51,434 bases of DNA from the NCBI GenBank assembly GCA_937868485.1, contig CALMML010000379.1:1-51434 (forward strand). Reading direction: 5' to 3'. The translations under genes and the position numbers were made by a program. Below are positions 40,438 to 50,694 of this stretch, piece by piece (positions within the stretch are counted from its first letter, which is position 1; every line of letters starts with the position of its first letter). Origin of the DNA: an uncultured Myxococcales bacterium (GTDB lineage: Bacteria; Myxococcota_A; Polyangia; Palsa-1104; JAEUJZ01). The notes under the pieces were generated by a model. That model did no database searches. It had not been told where the DNA came from and worked only from the letters and a program-made list of their open reading frames with translations.

Positions 40438-41381
40438 GAAGACGGTCCTCTGCTGCGCAGTCGCACAACCGGAATGATGTCGGAACGGACCTGCGCGTCC
40501 GATGACGCTTCCGGTTCTTCGTAGCGGCGCTGCGCTTTGGCGATTCCTTCGATCATGCCGCGATTGGCAGGAACCGTACACGGACAGATGTCGTACGGAC
40601 ACGGCGACGCGGAATCCCACCGGCGGAGCGTTCCTGCAAACACGTTTCCGAGCAGTCCTTGCTTGTGGCGACGCGCAGTGCGACAGCTAAATCCGTCTCC
40701 GTTTTGCAGCAGCACAAAGTAGTCCACGCCTGCGTAACAGCGCTTTCCTTTGTAGCTCGGCGCCATGTTTGCGCGATCCGGGGTTGGACAGTCCCCGACC
40801 AAGTCCTGGATGATGGCTTGATCTTCTGCGGAGTAGGAAGCGATGCCTCCGTCTGCTTTCATGATCTGCGGAAACATCGTCAGGCCCGCTTGTTCCAAGA
40901 CTTGCTTGGCAGCCAGAACCTGCGCAAGACGCCCCGGAACCAGCACGCTGTTGATGGTCAGGTGCGCACGCGGATCCATCTTTTCGCGCAGCACGTTGGC
41001 CTTTTTCACGAAGTCTTCGGGCGACGTAAACTCTAGGTGAAGGCTCGCGGACACCACACCGAGTCTGCCTTGGGTCTGCGCCGCAAAGCGCTCAATGATC
41101 GCAAGCGGAGCAGACAGGTTGGTGAGCACGCTGATCGTGTGCGGAGTCTGCTCGATCAGACCCGGAATGATGCGCTCCATAAAGCCTCGGAACGCAAACG
41201 GCTCGCCGCCGGTCATCTTGATCTCAAAGCGCGTCTTGAGTCCGGCAAAGAACGTGAGAAACTGCTCGACCTGCTCGGGGCTTGGGTGTCCGGTGCGATA
41301 GACCTTGCTCTGGATGCAGTACGAGCAGTCGTAGTTACAGACGCCGCAGACTTGCCACTCGATCGTCGGCTGACGCTTCAT
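40434..41381 (-). CDS. Radical SAM protein B (315 aa), paralogue of A
   Basis: 315 aa from the ATG at 41381, overlapping the previous stop as ATGA. Radical SAM motif C15-x3-C19-x2-C22 (CNYDCSYC) and KMTGGEPF. C-terminal set CRTARRHK, LGNVF and CPYDICPCTVPANRG aligns with protein A, including the CPYxxCxCTVPxxRG core. A further Cys in KRCYAGVDYF aligns with SPCWSGSRYF of A. Two divergent paralogues with a shared cluster motif imply consecutive chemistry on one scaffold or a heterodimer. No known family name is certain. Confidence 0.85.
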   Translation of the reverse strand: MKRQPTIEWQVCGVCNYDCSYCIQSKVYRTGHPSPEQVEQFLTFFAGLKTRFEIKMTGGEPFAFRGFMERIIPGLIEQTPHTISVLTNLSAPLAIIERFAAQTQGRLGVVSASLHLEFTSPEDFVKKANVLREKMDPRAHLTINSVLVPGRLAQVLAAKQVLEQAGLTMFPQIMKADGGIASYSAEDQAIIQDLVGDCPTPDRANMAPSYKGKRCYAGVDYFVLLQNGDGFSCRTARRHKQGLLGNVFAGTLRRWDSASPCPYDICPCTVPANRGMIEGIAKAQRRYEEPEASSDAQVRSDIIPVVRLRSRGPSS

Positions 41382-42451
41382 GGCTTGCGACCTGTGACTT
41401 GGTACAGCCGCTCCTGTCCAAACGCCTGTGCAAAGCGCTGCGACAAGCTGTGGTTCATGTTGAACTTTCCGCACTGATGACACGCTGAAAAGTACTGTCC
41501 TTTGCGAAGCGCTGCGCGCACTTCATTCCAGCGCGGACCATCCCACTGCTCTGAAAACGGGCTTTGTGCCAAGTGACCCGTCACCACATCGGGACTACAG
41601 CAGTACAGGATCGTTCCATCCACCAAGATGCGCGCATAGGAATAGCCCATGAAGCAGCCGATGTCTTCGATCGGAGCCGTCGCTGCATCCCCTGCGCGGA
41701 GCTGATCGGAAAACACATCGAAGTTGGCCACCACACCGAGCCGCGCCGCTTCTTCCATCGCAGCCGGAAGCCACTCCGATTGGAGCTGTCTGCGCTGATC
41801 TTCACTGATGCGAACCGCTTCCGTTCCGCTCTGCAGACTCGCCAGCTTGAAGTTCACCTGCGAGGCTTGATACTCGCTTGCTTGACGAATCATCGCGACC
41901 AGCTCGTGCGCGTTTTCCCGGCAGATGACGTGAATGTGCTTGTAGCGCTTGCCCGCAGCGCGGAACTTGCCAAGCATCACCAGCACGCGCTGCCACTCGT
42001 CGCTCACAAAGCTGGGATGAAACGCCGTATACGCCTTCTGCGATGCCGCGTGCAGTCCAATCAGCAGCTGATCTACATCGTGCGCGATGATCCGATCCGG
42101 GTCGGACGCCACCAAGTTGGTGATGATCGTCAGATACAGTCCGCGCCGCTTGACCTCGGCAATCATCTCGTAGATCTCGGGATGCGTGAACGGCTCTCCC
42201 ATCCCGGACAGAATCACCGAACGGAGCCCGCCCAGCTCGCTCACTTCCATCAAGATGTCGCAGACGGTGGCTGCATCAATGCGCTGCCGTTTCCACTTGA
42301 GAGATCGCGGCACCGTCAGATGCGGCGAGTGATCCCAGCACGTCACGCAGTTTGTATTGCAGCCGTTGGTGATGTCGATGTGCAGCGTATCGGGTCCGGT
42401 GACAGGCCGTCCCAGATGCATGCCGAGTAGTCGTGGATCGACTCGCTTCAT
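41378..42451 (-). CDS. Radical SAM/SPASM-like protein C (357 aa)
   Basis: 357 aa, ATG overlapping the glycosyltransferase stop (ATGA). Radical SAM motif C31-x3-C35-x2-C38 (CNTNCVTC) and ILSGMGEPFTHP, which differs from the GGE of A and B. The C-terminal part (IEDIGCFMGY, ILYCCSPDVVTGHL, FSACHQCGKFNMN) matches a SPASM or twitch auxiliary cluster domain, as in enzymes that modify peptides, sugars or heteroatom substrates. It is a different subfamily from A and B. The last residues overlap the start of B, so the three are translated together. Confidence 0.87.
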   Translation of the reverse strand: MKRVDPRLLGMHLGRPVTGPDTLHIDITNGCNTNCVTCWDHSPHLTVPRSLKWKRQRIDAATVCDILMEVSELGGLRSVILSGMGEPFTHPEIYEMIAEVKRRGLYLTIITNLVASDPDRIIAHDVDQLLIGLHAASQKAYTAFHPSFVSDEWQRVLVMLGKFRAAGKRYKHIHVICRENAHELVAMIRQASEYQASQVNFKLASLQSGTEAVRISEDQRRQLQSEWLPAAMEEAARLGVVANFDVFSDQLRAGDAATAPIEDIGCFMGYSYARILVDGTILYCCSPDVVTGHLAQSPFSEQWDGPRWNEVRAALRKGQYFSACHQCGKFNMNHSLSQRFAQAFGQERLYQVTGRKP

Positions 42452-44088
42452 GACAGCATCCTGACTGCGGACTGAACGACTTCGCGCAGGGATCCGCCGT
42501 GATCTTCGCTCTGCGCAACCGACAGCACACGCAGTCCTTGATACAGATCTTTTCCTTGCGCGCGGAGCGTGGACAGAAGCCGCTGAATTTCGGTAACAGA
42601 CTGCTCGACCGGAAGGCTCCGTTCCCCCGGAAGCTGACGCACAAACGACAGCGCACCCGGCCAGTCTGAAAACTGCGACAGCGTTGTCAGCAGCGCTTCC
42701 AGACCCTGCGTCCGCTCCGTTCGATCACCTGGGCCCAGCCGTCCGTGTAGCTGCTTTAGCAGACGAATCAGCGCGGGCTGTGGCAAGCGATGCTGCGTCG
42801 CCAAGCGATACAGCGACAGCGCTTCATCGAGCGGAATCTCTTCGCCACTTGTGGCATCGAGCGCATGCGCCACCTCGCAGATCTGTTCCAGCGGAGTGTC
42901 TGTCTGCGCAAGCTCGGAAAGCAGCGTGTCATCCACCGCATCCGCCGCCGCATCGATCTGGTCCTTTGTCAGCAGCAGAGACAGCAGCTTCTGCGCCGCA
43001 TCGCGCGCGTGATTGGAAGGAACCAGCGCCATCGCCGCCGCTTTGGCCTTGGCTCGCTGCTCGGGATGCAAAAACACCGTCATCGCTTGCGCAAGCTGCT
43101 CTGCAAACTGCGGACTCTCAATCGGTGCGCGCAGGTGAATCGCGGCACCGCACTGCGCGGCTTGCTCGGCCCGCTTGTCTTGTTCATCCGCGATCTTTTC
43201 CTGTGGCAAAAAGATCGTCGGAACCCCCGCATACATCAGCTCATGAAACGAGTTGTAGCCCGCCGAGCAGATCGCAACGTCCATTCCGGGCAGCAGCTCT
43301 GCCATTCCCGGCTGCGTCAGGAACGTCACGTTTGGTCTGTGCAGCGACGGTCCACGATACAGCGGTCCCGCCCCGACAATCAGGTGCAGCGTGGGAACCT
43401 TCGCAAGCTGCTCGCAGACCGTGTGCAGGTGACTGGCTGCGCCGCGATCGCCTCCACCACCGGCAGACACATAGACGAGCAGCTTGTCTTCCCCGACCGC
43501 GAAGTGTGCCCGTACGCTGTCGCGCGACAGACACTCTGCTTGATCACGAATCATCACCGGACCGACGTAGTGAAGCTGGCCTCTGCGCAGTCCTTTGACC
43601 GTTCCTTGCGATTCCTGTTCGTATTCTGGAACCAAGATCTGATCGTACAGCGGCAGCATCGCTGCGAAGTCTGGACGGCTCAGGAACTCCTCTTTGACCG
43701 AGCGATGAATGAACGCTTTGTGGCGACACAGATCGAGCGCCGACAGCAGCTCTCCAAACGATCCGCGCGGAAACGTATCCACCAAGAACAGATCAGGACG
43801 CAGCAGCCCGAGCGAGTGCCACACCCACTGCTTGGCCAGCGCCAGATACGTCACCTTGTCGATCCCGGTGTCTCCGATGATCGTCTTCGACGGCATCTTG
43901 AAGCTGGCAAAGCGCTCGGCAAACAGCAGGCTGTCCGCTTCACTGGAGGTCAGAAAGTAGATCTCTGCACGCAGATCCAAGACCTGTAGATAGCGACGAA
44001 TCCAGCGATTGATCGCGCACAGCCTGGTCAGATGTCCTGCACCTGAGCCGTTGACCGCGTAGTTTACGATGCGAAGAGGACTGGCCAT
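42448..44088 (-). CDS. GT-B glycosyltransferase, MurG/COG4671-like, with C-terminal extension
   Basis: 546 aa. The N-terminal domain has VNGSGAGHLTRL, the glycine loop of GT28/MurG-like enzymes, and RPDLFLVDTFPRGSFGEL as in the COG4671 predicted glycosyltransferases. The C-terminal donor domain has VYVSAGGGGD and the signature ICSAGYNSFHELMYAGVPTIFLP followed by DEQDKRAEQAA. Beyond about residue 370 lies a helical extension of 170 residues that I cannot place. The stop overlaps the start of radical SAM protein C. Transfer of a sugar to, or before, the radical SAM product is the simplest reading of the context. Confidence 0.82.
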   Translation of the reverse strand: MASPLRIVNYAVNGSGAGHLTRLCAINRWIRRYLQVLDLRAEIYFLTSSEADSLLFAERFASFKMPSKTIIGDTGIDKVTYLALAKQWVWHSLGLLRPDLFLVDTFPRGSFGELLSALDLCRHKAFIHRSVKEEFLSRPDFAAMLPLYDQILVPEYEQESQGTVKGLRRGQLHYVGPVMIRDQAECLSRDSVRAHFAVGEDKLLVYVSAGGGGDRGAASHLHTVCEQLAKVPTLHLIVGAGPLYRGPSLHRPNVTFLTQPGMAELLPGMDVAICSAGYNSFHELMYAGVPTIFLPQEKIADEQDKRAEQAAQCGAAIHLRAPIESPQFAEQLAQAMTVFLHPEQRAKAKAAAMALVPSNHARDAAQKLLSLLLTKDQIDAAADAVDDTLLSELAQTDTPLEQICEVAHALDATSGEEIPLDEALSLYRLATQHRLPQPALIRLLKQLHGRLGPGDRTERTQGLEALLTTLSQFSDWPGALSFVRQLPGERSLPVEQSVTEIQRLLSTLRAQGKDLYQGLRVLSVAQSEDHGGSLREVVQSAVRMLS

Positions 44089-44154
44089 GGAAGCTCTACC
44101 AAGCGGTTGGGAATCGGGTTGGGAATCGACGTAGGAATCAGCGTGGGAGTCCGC

Positions 44155-45576
44155 TTAGGAAAAGTCGGACTGATGATTCCGATGAAAGGAATCGAACGTA
44201 TCGATCACCGCAACGGCAGCGTCGCCATCGTCATCGATAAACGCCACCTCTCCGCTCACCTCATCGCTTGGCTTGGCTTTGGGACGACGGTACTTGTACG
44301 TTGGATGCAGCGCTTTGAACCGCGCCACTTCATCAATGTAGTTGGCTTTGACCTTCCCGTCCGTCACCAGATCCCACCACAGAAAGTCTTCATCCAGCCG
44401 TCCGTGCTCGTACGCTTGAAACGCGATGATGGCCGTCTGCGCTTGCTGCTGGCGCTGGAGCATGTCCAGACAGCGGCGATCGCGCTCTCTCATCTTGTCA
44501 AACTGCGTCAGATCAAAGCGCTTCCCTGCATACTTGGGTCGCTGGTACTTGTTTACTTCGTGTCCCAGCTTGCTGAGCGTCTGTTCCATCGCAGACTTCG
44601 ATCCCTCGACAAGCTGCGTGCTCGTCTGGCGAAGATACTCTGTCTGTTTGCGCAGTCCGTAGTAGCGCTTCGCCAGCAGATCAAGCTGCGGAGCCTGCGC
44701 CAGACGATCCCCGATCATCACCAGATCCAGCTCGGACAGATGCCGTTCTAGCTGAATCCGCGCGTCCTTTCGGAACTGCTCCGGCATCTTTTCATGCTGT
44801 TCCTGAAGCGGATGTTTTCCTTCCGACAGCGCGCGCCGCTCTGCCACAAGCGCGGTGTGCTCCGCTTCCAGCGCCTCTCCGCTCGCAACCTCTGCGCGCA
44901 GCTTGCTCAGCTTTCCGTCGTACACCGCCACCGCATCGCGTGCGCTCAGGTACTCGCTGCGTACTTCCGCAAAGGTCTTTTCCTTGCCTTCGCTCATCTG
45001 CTCGATGATCTCGTCGCCCGCTTTCCAGTCGCTGTAGTAGCTGAGCCGCCAGACCGGAACGGAATAGCTGGGCAGTCCGTATTCCACATCGAGCAGACGC
45101 TGAAGTCGCGGATGTTCACACTGGCGCAGCGTCTCTGCAAACGGATGACGAAACTCGCTAAGCTCTGCAATCTCACGCACCAGCGTTCCCGTGCGAGGCG
45201 CGCGCAGCAGCAGTCGATTTTGAAACCTCGGCTCTGCTTCGATGGCAACCAGTCGCTGAGCGATGGCTTGACCGCGCTCTGTGATCTGCGTCCGCAGCTT
45301 GCTCTGCGCCTTCTGTAGCTCCTCTGCCGGATTGCGAACCGCCATCGTGCGATATCCGGTAAGCGCAATCGCCGCTTCCACTGTGGATGCATTCAGATCG
45401 GGCAGGATGGCTTCCGCCAGCTCTGCCAGGGCCCGCTCACTGCGGCTCACCAGCGATGACACTTCCCGCCGCGCTTGGGCCTGCGCTTGATCCAGCTTCT
45501 GGATCGTACTGCGCAGCTGCGACTGCATCTGTCCCGCTTGGCTTAGGTACTCCGAACGGTCTCGAAGGGATGCCAT
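44155..45576 (-). CDS. Coiled-coil hypothetical protein
   Basis: 473 aa, Gln/Glu/Arg/Leu-rich, with long predicted coiled coils at about 5-60, 85-125 and 205-250. In between lies a more globular part (LDVEYGLPSYSVPVWRLSYYSD). The C-terminus is acidic (VAFIDDDGDAAVAVIDTFD). No signal peptide or membrane helix. It begins 3 bp after the small gene upstream and ends 66 bp before the glycosyltransferase. The family is not recognised; it may be a scaffold for the modification enzymes. Confidence 0.7.
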   Translation of the reverse strand: MASLRDRSEYLSQAGQMQSQLRSTIQKLDQAQAQARREVSSLVSRSERALAELAEAILPDLNASTVEAAIALTGYRTMAVRNPAEELQKAQSKLRTQITERGQAIAQRLVAIEAEPRFQNRLLLRAPRTGTLVREIAELSEFRHPFAETLRQCEHPRLQRLLDVEYGLPSYSVPVWRLSYYSDWKAGDEIIEQMSEGKEKTFAEVRSEYLSARDAVAVYDGKLSKLRAEVASGEALEAEHTALVAERRALSEGKHPLQEQHEKMPEQFRKDARIQLERHLSELDLVMIGDRLAQAPQLDLLAKRYYGLRKQTEYLRQTSTQLVEGSKSAMEQTLSKLGHEVNKYQRPKYAGKRFDLTQFDKMRERDRRCLDMLQRQQQAQTAIIAFQAYEHGRLDEDFLWWDLVTDGKVKANYIDEVARFKALHPTYKYRRPKAKPSDEVSGEVAFIDDDGDAAVAVIDTFDSFHRNHQSDFS

Positions 45577-45579
45577 CGC

Positions 45580-45927
45580 TTACGACTCCTTCGCGCGCTG
45601 CCGATGCGAGGCAACCATCGAAAGGAATCGCTCCGCGTGCAGCCGCAGCTCGTCTGCAGATCCCACGTCGTACTCATCGACCAGCAAGATGAACAGCTCC
45701 CCTTGCGCGATGCGCGCTTCGATCGCCAAGAGCATCTCGGTGGACAGCTCGCTGCGATCGCCCGCTTCGGTCGTGATGTACTCAAAGCCCACGCGCTGAC
45801 TGGGATCGAAGCCGTCGATCTGAAAGCGAATCACGCCTTCCGCGAAGTCATAGCCATCGCGGATGTCGTAACCAGCGGCCTCAAACGATTCCTTAAGGAC
45901 TGCGCAGCCTTGGGATTCAGAGAGCAT
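45580..45927 (-). CDS. Small hypothetical protein
   Basis: 115 aa, acidic alpha/beta protein. It begins MLSESQGCAVLKESFEAAGY and contains YDFAEGVIRFQIDGFDP and GELFILLVDEYDVGSADEL. No known domain recognised. It is the first gene of the minus-strand block and its stop lies 3 bp from the coiled-coil gene, so they are co-translated partners. The gene start has only a weak ribosome site. A role as a dedicated partner or adaptor of the coiled-coil protein is a guess. Confidence 0.65.
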   Translation of the reverse strand: MLSESQGCAVLKESFEAAGYDIRDGYDFAEGVIRFQIDGFDPSQRVGFEYITTEAGDRSELSTEMLLAIEARIAQGELFILLVDEYDVGSADELRLHAERFLSMVASHRQRAKES

Positions 45928-45990
45928 GAATCCCTATGTTATCGCGATTCGTTTCTGCGGCTGCGAAAAAGAAGACCGACGAGGAAAGGA

Positions 45991-47049
<1,059 letters not shown>

Positions 47050-47064
47050 GGATGTGACCTCTGC

Positions 47065-48936
47065 CTAGTTCTGGGCCTTGGGCGCGCGCTCCGCGATGGC
47101 GTGGCACAGCTCCGAGACCTTGAACGGCTTGCCTTGGATCTTGTTGAGTCCCTCGGCATCGACCAAAAATTCCGAGCGCAGGATGCGAACCAGCTGCCCG
47201 TTGTTCATTTCCGGCACCAAGATCCGCCGAAAGCCCTTGAGATACGGTCCCAGGCGGGGATTCAGCGGGTTGAGCCAGCGCAGGTGAACGCTCGACACCT
47301 TGCGTCCTTCCTTCTGCATCATGTGAACCGCTTGCGTGATCGCCCCGTACGTCGAGCCCCAGCCAACCACCAGCAAGTCCCCTTCCGGCGGTCCGCAGGT
47401 AATCAGCTCGCCCGCTTCTCGGGCAATCCCCGCGACCTTGGCCGCGCGCGTCTTCACCATCTGGTGGTGGTTGTCCGCGTCGTACGAGATGTTGCCCGTC
47501 TGCTGGTGCTTCTCGATGCCGCCGATGCGGTGCTCAAGACCCGGCGTGCCCGGACGCACCCACGCCCGCGCCAGCGTCTCTTGGTCGCGACCGTAGACCA
47601 TGTAGCCTTCGGGATCGGTGCGAAACTGCGTCGGGAACTTCGGCAGCGTCGACAGCTCCGGCACCCGCCACGGCTCCGAGCCATTGGCCAGGTAGCCGTC
47701 GCTTAGCACGAACACCGGCGTCATGTACTTCACCGCGATCCGTGCCGCTTCGATCACCGTGTGGAAGCAGTCGCTTGGCGTCATCGCCGCCAGCACCGGC
47801 ACCGGACACTCGCCGTGACGACCGTACAGCGCTTGCAGCAGGTCCGCTTGCTCCGTCTTGGTCGGCAGACCCGTCGAAGGCCCGCCGCGCTGCACGTTGA
47901 TGATCAGCAGCGGCAGCTCCAGCATCACCGCCAGACCAATCGCCTCTTGCTTGAGCGAGATGCCCGGGCCACTCGTCGCCGTCACCCCGAGCGATCCCGA
48001 GTACGACGCGCCGATTGCCGATCCGACGCCCGCGATCTCATCTTCCGCCTGGAACGTCGTCACGTTGTAGTTCAGGTAGTTCGACAGCTCGTGCAGGATG
48101 TCCGACGCGGGCGTAATCGGATAGCCACCGAAGAACACCGGCAGCTCCGCCAGCTGACCCGCGCACACCACACCCAGCGCCGTCGCCGAGTTTCCCGTCA
48201 CGTTGCGATACAGACCCGGCGCGATCTTGGCCGGACGAACGTGGAAGGTCTGGCCAAACATCTCGGTGTTTTCACCGTAGCTGTAGCCTGCCTTGAAGGC
48301 CCGAATGTTGGCGTCGGCCAGCTCGGGCTTTTTCGCAAACTTTTCTTGGATCGACCGCAGCTCGCGCTCTGTCTCGCGCTGGTACATCCAGAACATCAGA
48401 CCCAGTGCCCAGAAGTTCTTGCAGCGACCCGCGTCCTTGGTGCCCAGCCCCGAGCCTTCCAGCGCCAGCGTCGTCAGCTTGCTGATGTCGATCTTCACCA
48501 GCCGATAGCGCTGACCCAGGCTCTCGTCATCGAGCGGGTTTGTCGGATAGCCCGCCAGCTCCAGGTTCTTGGCCGTAAACGCGCCCGTGTTCACGATCAG
48601 GATGCCGCCCGGCACCAGATCCGGCAGGTTCACCTTGTAGGCCGCCGGGTTCATTGCCACCAGCACATCTGGCTGGTCGCCCGGCGTGTAAATGTCCTGC
48701 GAGCCGAAGTTTATCTGGTAGCCCGAGACACCGAACAGCGTGCCCGCCGGGGCGCGGATTTCCGCCGGAAAGTCTGGCAGCGTCGCCAGGTCATTGAGAG
48801 CAAGTGCGCTGGCCCGGGTAAACTCCGTTCCCGTCAGCTGCATGCCGTCGCCCGAGTCGCCGCAGAAGCGGATGACCACGGACTCCACCACCTGGATCGG
48901 CGGCGGGTTAGACGGCTGGGTTGTCTGTTGTTCCAT
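47065..48936 (-). CDS. korA: 2-oxoacid:ferredoxin oxidoreductase, alpha subunit (KorA)
   Basis: 623 aa. Gamma domain first (RFCGDSGDGMQLTG, PAEIRAPAGTLFGVSGYQI), then the alpha domain with YPITPASDI, QAEDEIAGVGSAIGASYSG, TSGPGISLKQEAIGLA and the GGPSTGLPTKTEQADL motif. The gamma-alpha fusion and the length fit KorA. GAGGAA lies before the ATG. With KorB it forms a complete enzyme for the tricarboxylic acid cycle or amino-acid catabolism. Substrate choice (2-oxoglutarate versus other oxoacids) is inferred from family resemblance. The 112 bp to the next gene contain only a short GCGGT-TTGA-ACCGC hairpin (49028-49041). Confidence 0.93.
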   Translation of the reverse strand: MEQQTTQPSNPPPIQVVESVVIRFCGDSGDGMQLTGTEFTRASALALNDLATLPDFPAEIRAPAGTLFGVSGYQINFGSQDIYTPGDQPDVLVAMNPAAYKVNLPDLVPGGILIVNTGAFTAKNLELAGYPTNPLDDESLGQRYRLVKIDISKLTTLALEGSGLGTKDAGRCKNFWALGLMFWMYQRETERELRSIQEKFAKKPELADANIRAFKAGYSYGENTEMFGQTFHVRPAKIAPGLYRNVTGNSATALGVVCAGQLAELPVFFGGYPITPASDILHELSNYLNYNVTTFQAEDEIAGVGSAIGASYSGSLGVTATSGPGISLKQEAIGLAVMLELPLLIINVQRGGPSTGLPTKTEQADLLQALYGRHGECPVPVLAAMTPSDCFHTVIEAARIAVKYMTPVFVLSDGYLANGSEPWRVPELSTLPKFPTQFRTDPEGYMVYGRDQETLARAWVRPGTPGLEHRIGGIEKHQQTGNISYDADNHHQMVKTRAAKVAGIAREAGELITCGPPEGDLLVVGWGSTYGAITQAVHMMQKEGRKVSSVHLRWLNPLNPRLGPYLKGFRRILVPEMNNGQLVRILRSEFLVDAEGLNKIQGKPFKVSELCHAIAERAPKAQN

Positions 48937-49048
48937 CGGTACGTTCCTCGAAATAGGTCCGCGCCTGCGTTGGGTCTACTCGGCCATGCGAGACAAGGCC
49001 CGATGGGCGCGCTAGGGGATCACGAGCGGTTTGAACCGCCCTGTTCTA

Positions 49049-50548
49049 TCAACGGGGGAGAACGCGTGCTAACAAAAGCGACAGCACAATGGCAAGCGCA
49101 AGCAGCGCCCACCACAGCCATTCTGAAGGTCGGACAACTGGCGGAGCGGGGGACGGGGCTGGCACTGGCTTCGGAGTCGGCGTCTGAAGGCTCCGCAGCG
49201 ACACGCCCGGTGAAGAGTTGTAGTCGGTCTTGACGATCTCCATCGGTTCCCAGATCGGGCTGGAGAGCGCAGGGTTGGTCGGCGCGCCACTGTGAGACGG
49301 GCTCTTCGTCGCGGGCGGGCTGATGTGAACCAGCGTCGCCGCTTCCGCCAGCCGCGCCGATCCGCTCGACTCTTGCGTCTTGTCGACCGCGCGGGCGGGC
49401 GTCGGTGGCACGGTCGGAGCCGTCGGCGTCGCAATCGCATCGGCCACCAGCGCATGCAGCTTGCCCGGCTTGGCCACAAGGTCCGCTTGCGCAATCGGTC
49501 CACTGCGCGCGCTCGGCGCAGACACGGTCGGGGCCAGCGGCTCGGCGACCGGCTGATTGGCGCTCGGCGACACCCGGCTCGCTTCCATCTGCGCCCGCAC
49601 CGAGGCATCGGCAAACACCCGGCCTGACTCGACGAACATCCGCCCCGACTCGCCGTAGAACCCGCCTTCTTGCACCTTGCCATCGACCGTGACGGCCTCG
49701 CCGCTCATCCACAGAAGTCGCCGCAGCGTATCGGCCACCTGCGCCATCGTCGGACGCTCGCTTGGCTCTTTGGCCAGCATCTTCCACGCCATCTCAATGA
49801 GCGGCGGCGGCAGGTTCGGCACGTAGTCCGACAGCCGAGGCGGCGGCTGCAGCATGTGCATCGCCAGGTAGTCGCCCGGCTCGACCGCCACAAACGGGGC
49901 GCGTCCCGTCAGCATCTCAAACAAAATGACGCCGAGCGCGTAGACATCCACCGGCGCGCCAATGCCTTTGCTGCCTCGGCACTGCTCCGGCGACATATAG
50001 GCCGGCGTTCCCATGATGTAGTTTAGCTGGGTACGGACCGCGCCTCGGTATTCGTCGGCCATCTTGGCGATCCCGAAGTCGAGCAGCTTGATGCGCTCTC
50101 CGCCGGGAGCCTCGCTGTCTGGGACGAGGAAAATGTTGTCCGGCTTGAGGTCGCGGTGAACGATCTGCTTTTCGTGCGCCGAGGCCAGCGCCGATGCGAT
50201 CTGACGACCGACGCGCAGCGCTTCCGGCAGGGCCAGCCGCTTGTGCCGATCGAGCCGCTTCCACAGCGACTCGCCGTCGAGGTATTCCATCGCCAGATAG
50301 GCAATGCCACCGTCTTCGGCCCCGTAATCGAACACCCGGACAATGCCAGGATGAGCAATCAGGTTGGCGGCGCGCGCTTCATTAAAGAAGCGACCGGCCA
50401 GCTCGGGATTTGCTGCGTATTCAGCCCGAAGGACTTTGATCGCAGCGCGGGCGGCGATGTCTTCTCGAACGGCTTCATAGACGACGCCCATGCCGCCTTC
50501 GCCAAGCTGCCGGACCAGCCGGTATTTTCCGATGCGCGAGCCAACCAT
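49049..50548 (-). CDS. Eukaryotic-type Ser/Thr protein kinase, tail-anchored
   Basis: 499 aa. Intact kinase domain (about 8-285): glycine loop LGEGGMGVV, Lys38 in AAIKVL, HRDLKPDN at 131-138 with catalytic Asp133, DFG 157-159, GTPAYMSPEQ and DVYALGVILFEMLTG. A Pro/Ala/Ser-rich region follows to about 470, and a single membrane helix (about 476-494, WWALLALAIVLSLLLA) ends the chain. The kinase would thus be held in the membrane by its C-terminus with the catalytic part in the cytoplasm. No obvious sensor domain follows the helix. No partner gene is adjacent. Confidence 0.93.
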   Translation of the reverse strand: MVGSRIGKYRLVRQLGEGGMGVVYEAVREDIAARAAIKVLRAEYAANPELAGRFFNEARAANLIAHPGIVRVFDYGAEDGGIAYLAMEYLDGESLWKRLDRHKRLALPEALRVGRQIASALASAHEKQIVHRDLKPDNIFLVPDSEAPGGERIKLLDFGIAKMADEYRGAVRTQLNYIMGTPAYMSPEQCRGSKGIGAPVDVYALGVILFEMLTGRAPFVAVEPGDYLAMHMLQPPPRLSDYVPNLPPPLIEMAWKMLAKEPSERPTMAQVADTLRRLLWMSGEAVTVDGKVQEGGFYGESGRMFVESGRVFADASVRAQMEASRVSPSANQPVAEPLAPTVSAPSARSGPIAQADLVAKPGKLHALVADAIATPTAPTVPPTPARAVDKTQESSGSARLAEAATLVHISPPATKSPSHSGAPTNPALSSPIWEPMEIVKTDYNSSPGVSLRSLQTPTPKPVPAPSPAPPVVRPSEWLWWALLALAIVLSLLLARVLPR

Positions 50549-50694
50549 GTTTGTGACGGCCTGACAGACGCAGCGTCAGCGCCGACCCATCAGAGCCAAT
50601 GAGCAAGTCGATCATACTCTAAGCCGCGTGGCTCGCGAGCGTGCAGTTCCGCAAAGATCTCCGCGCGCGGCTTGGGATGTGGCAGCCGGGCGGC

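Noticed and set aside
42790-43989. A 399-codon plus-strand frame inside the glycosyltransferase gene
   Set aside because: Composition dominated by Arg, His and Gln, typical of a high-GC shadow frame.
49020-49045. TTCAAA-containing hairpin after the Ser/Thr kinase gene as a tRNA arm
   Set aside because: Only a GCGGT-TTGA-ACCGC hairpin; no cloverleaf, anticodon arm or acceptor stem around it.
47761-49233. A 490-codon plus-strand open frame opposite korA and the kinase end
   Set aside because: Arg/His/Gln-rich antisense frame crossing two real genes.
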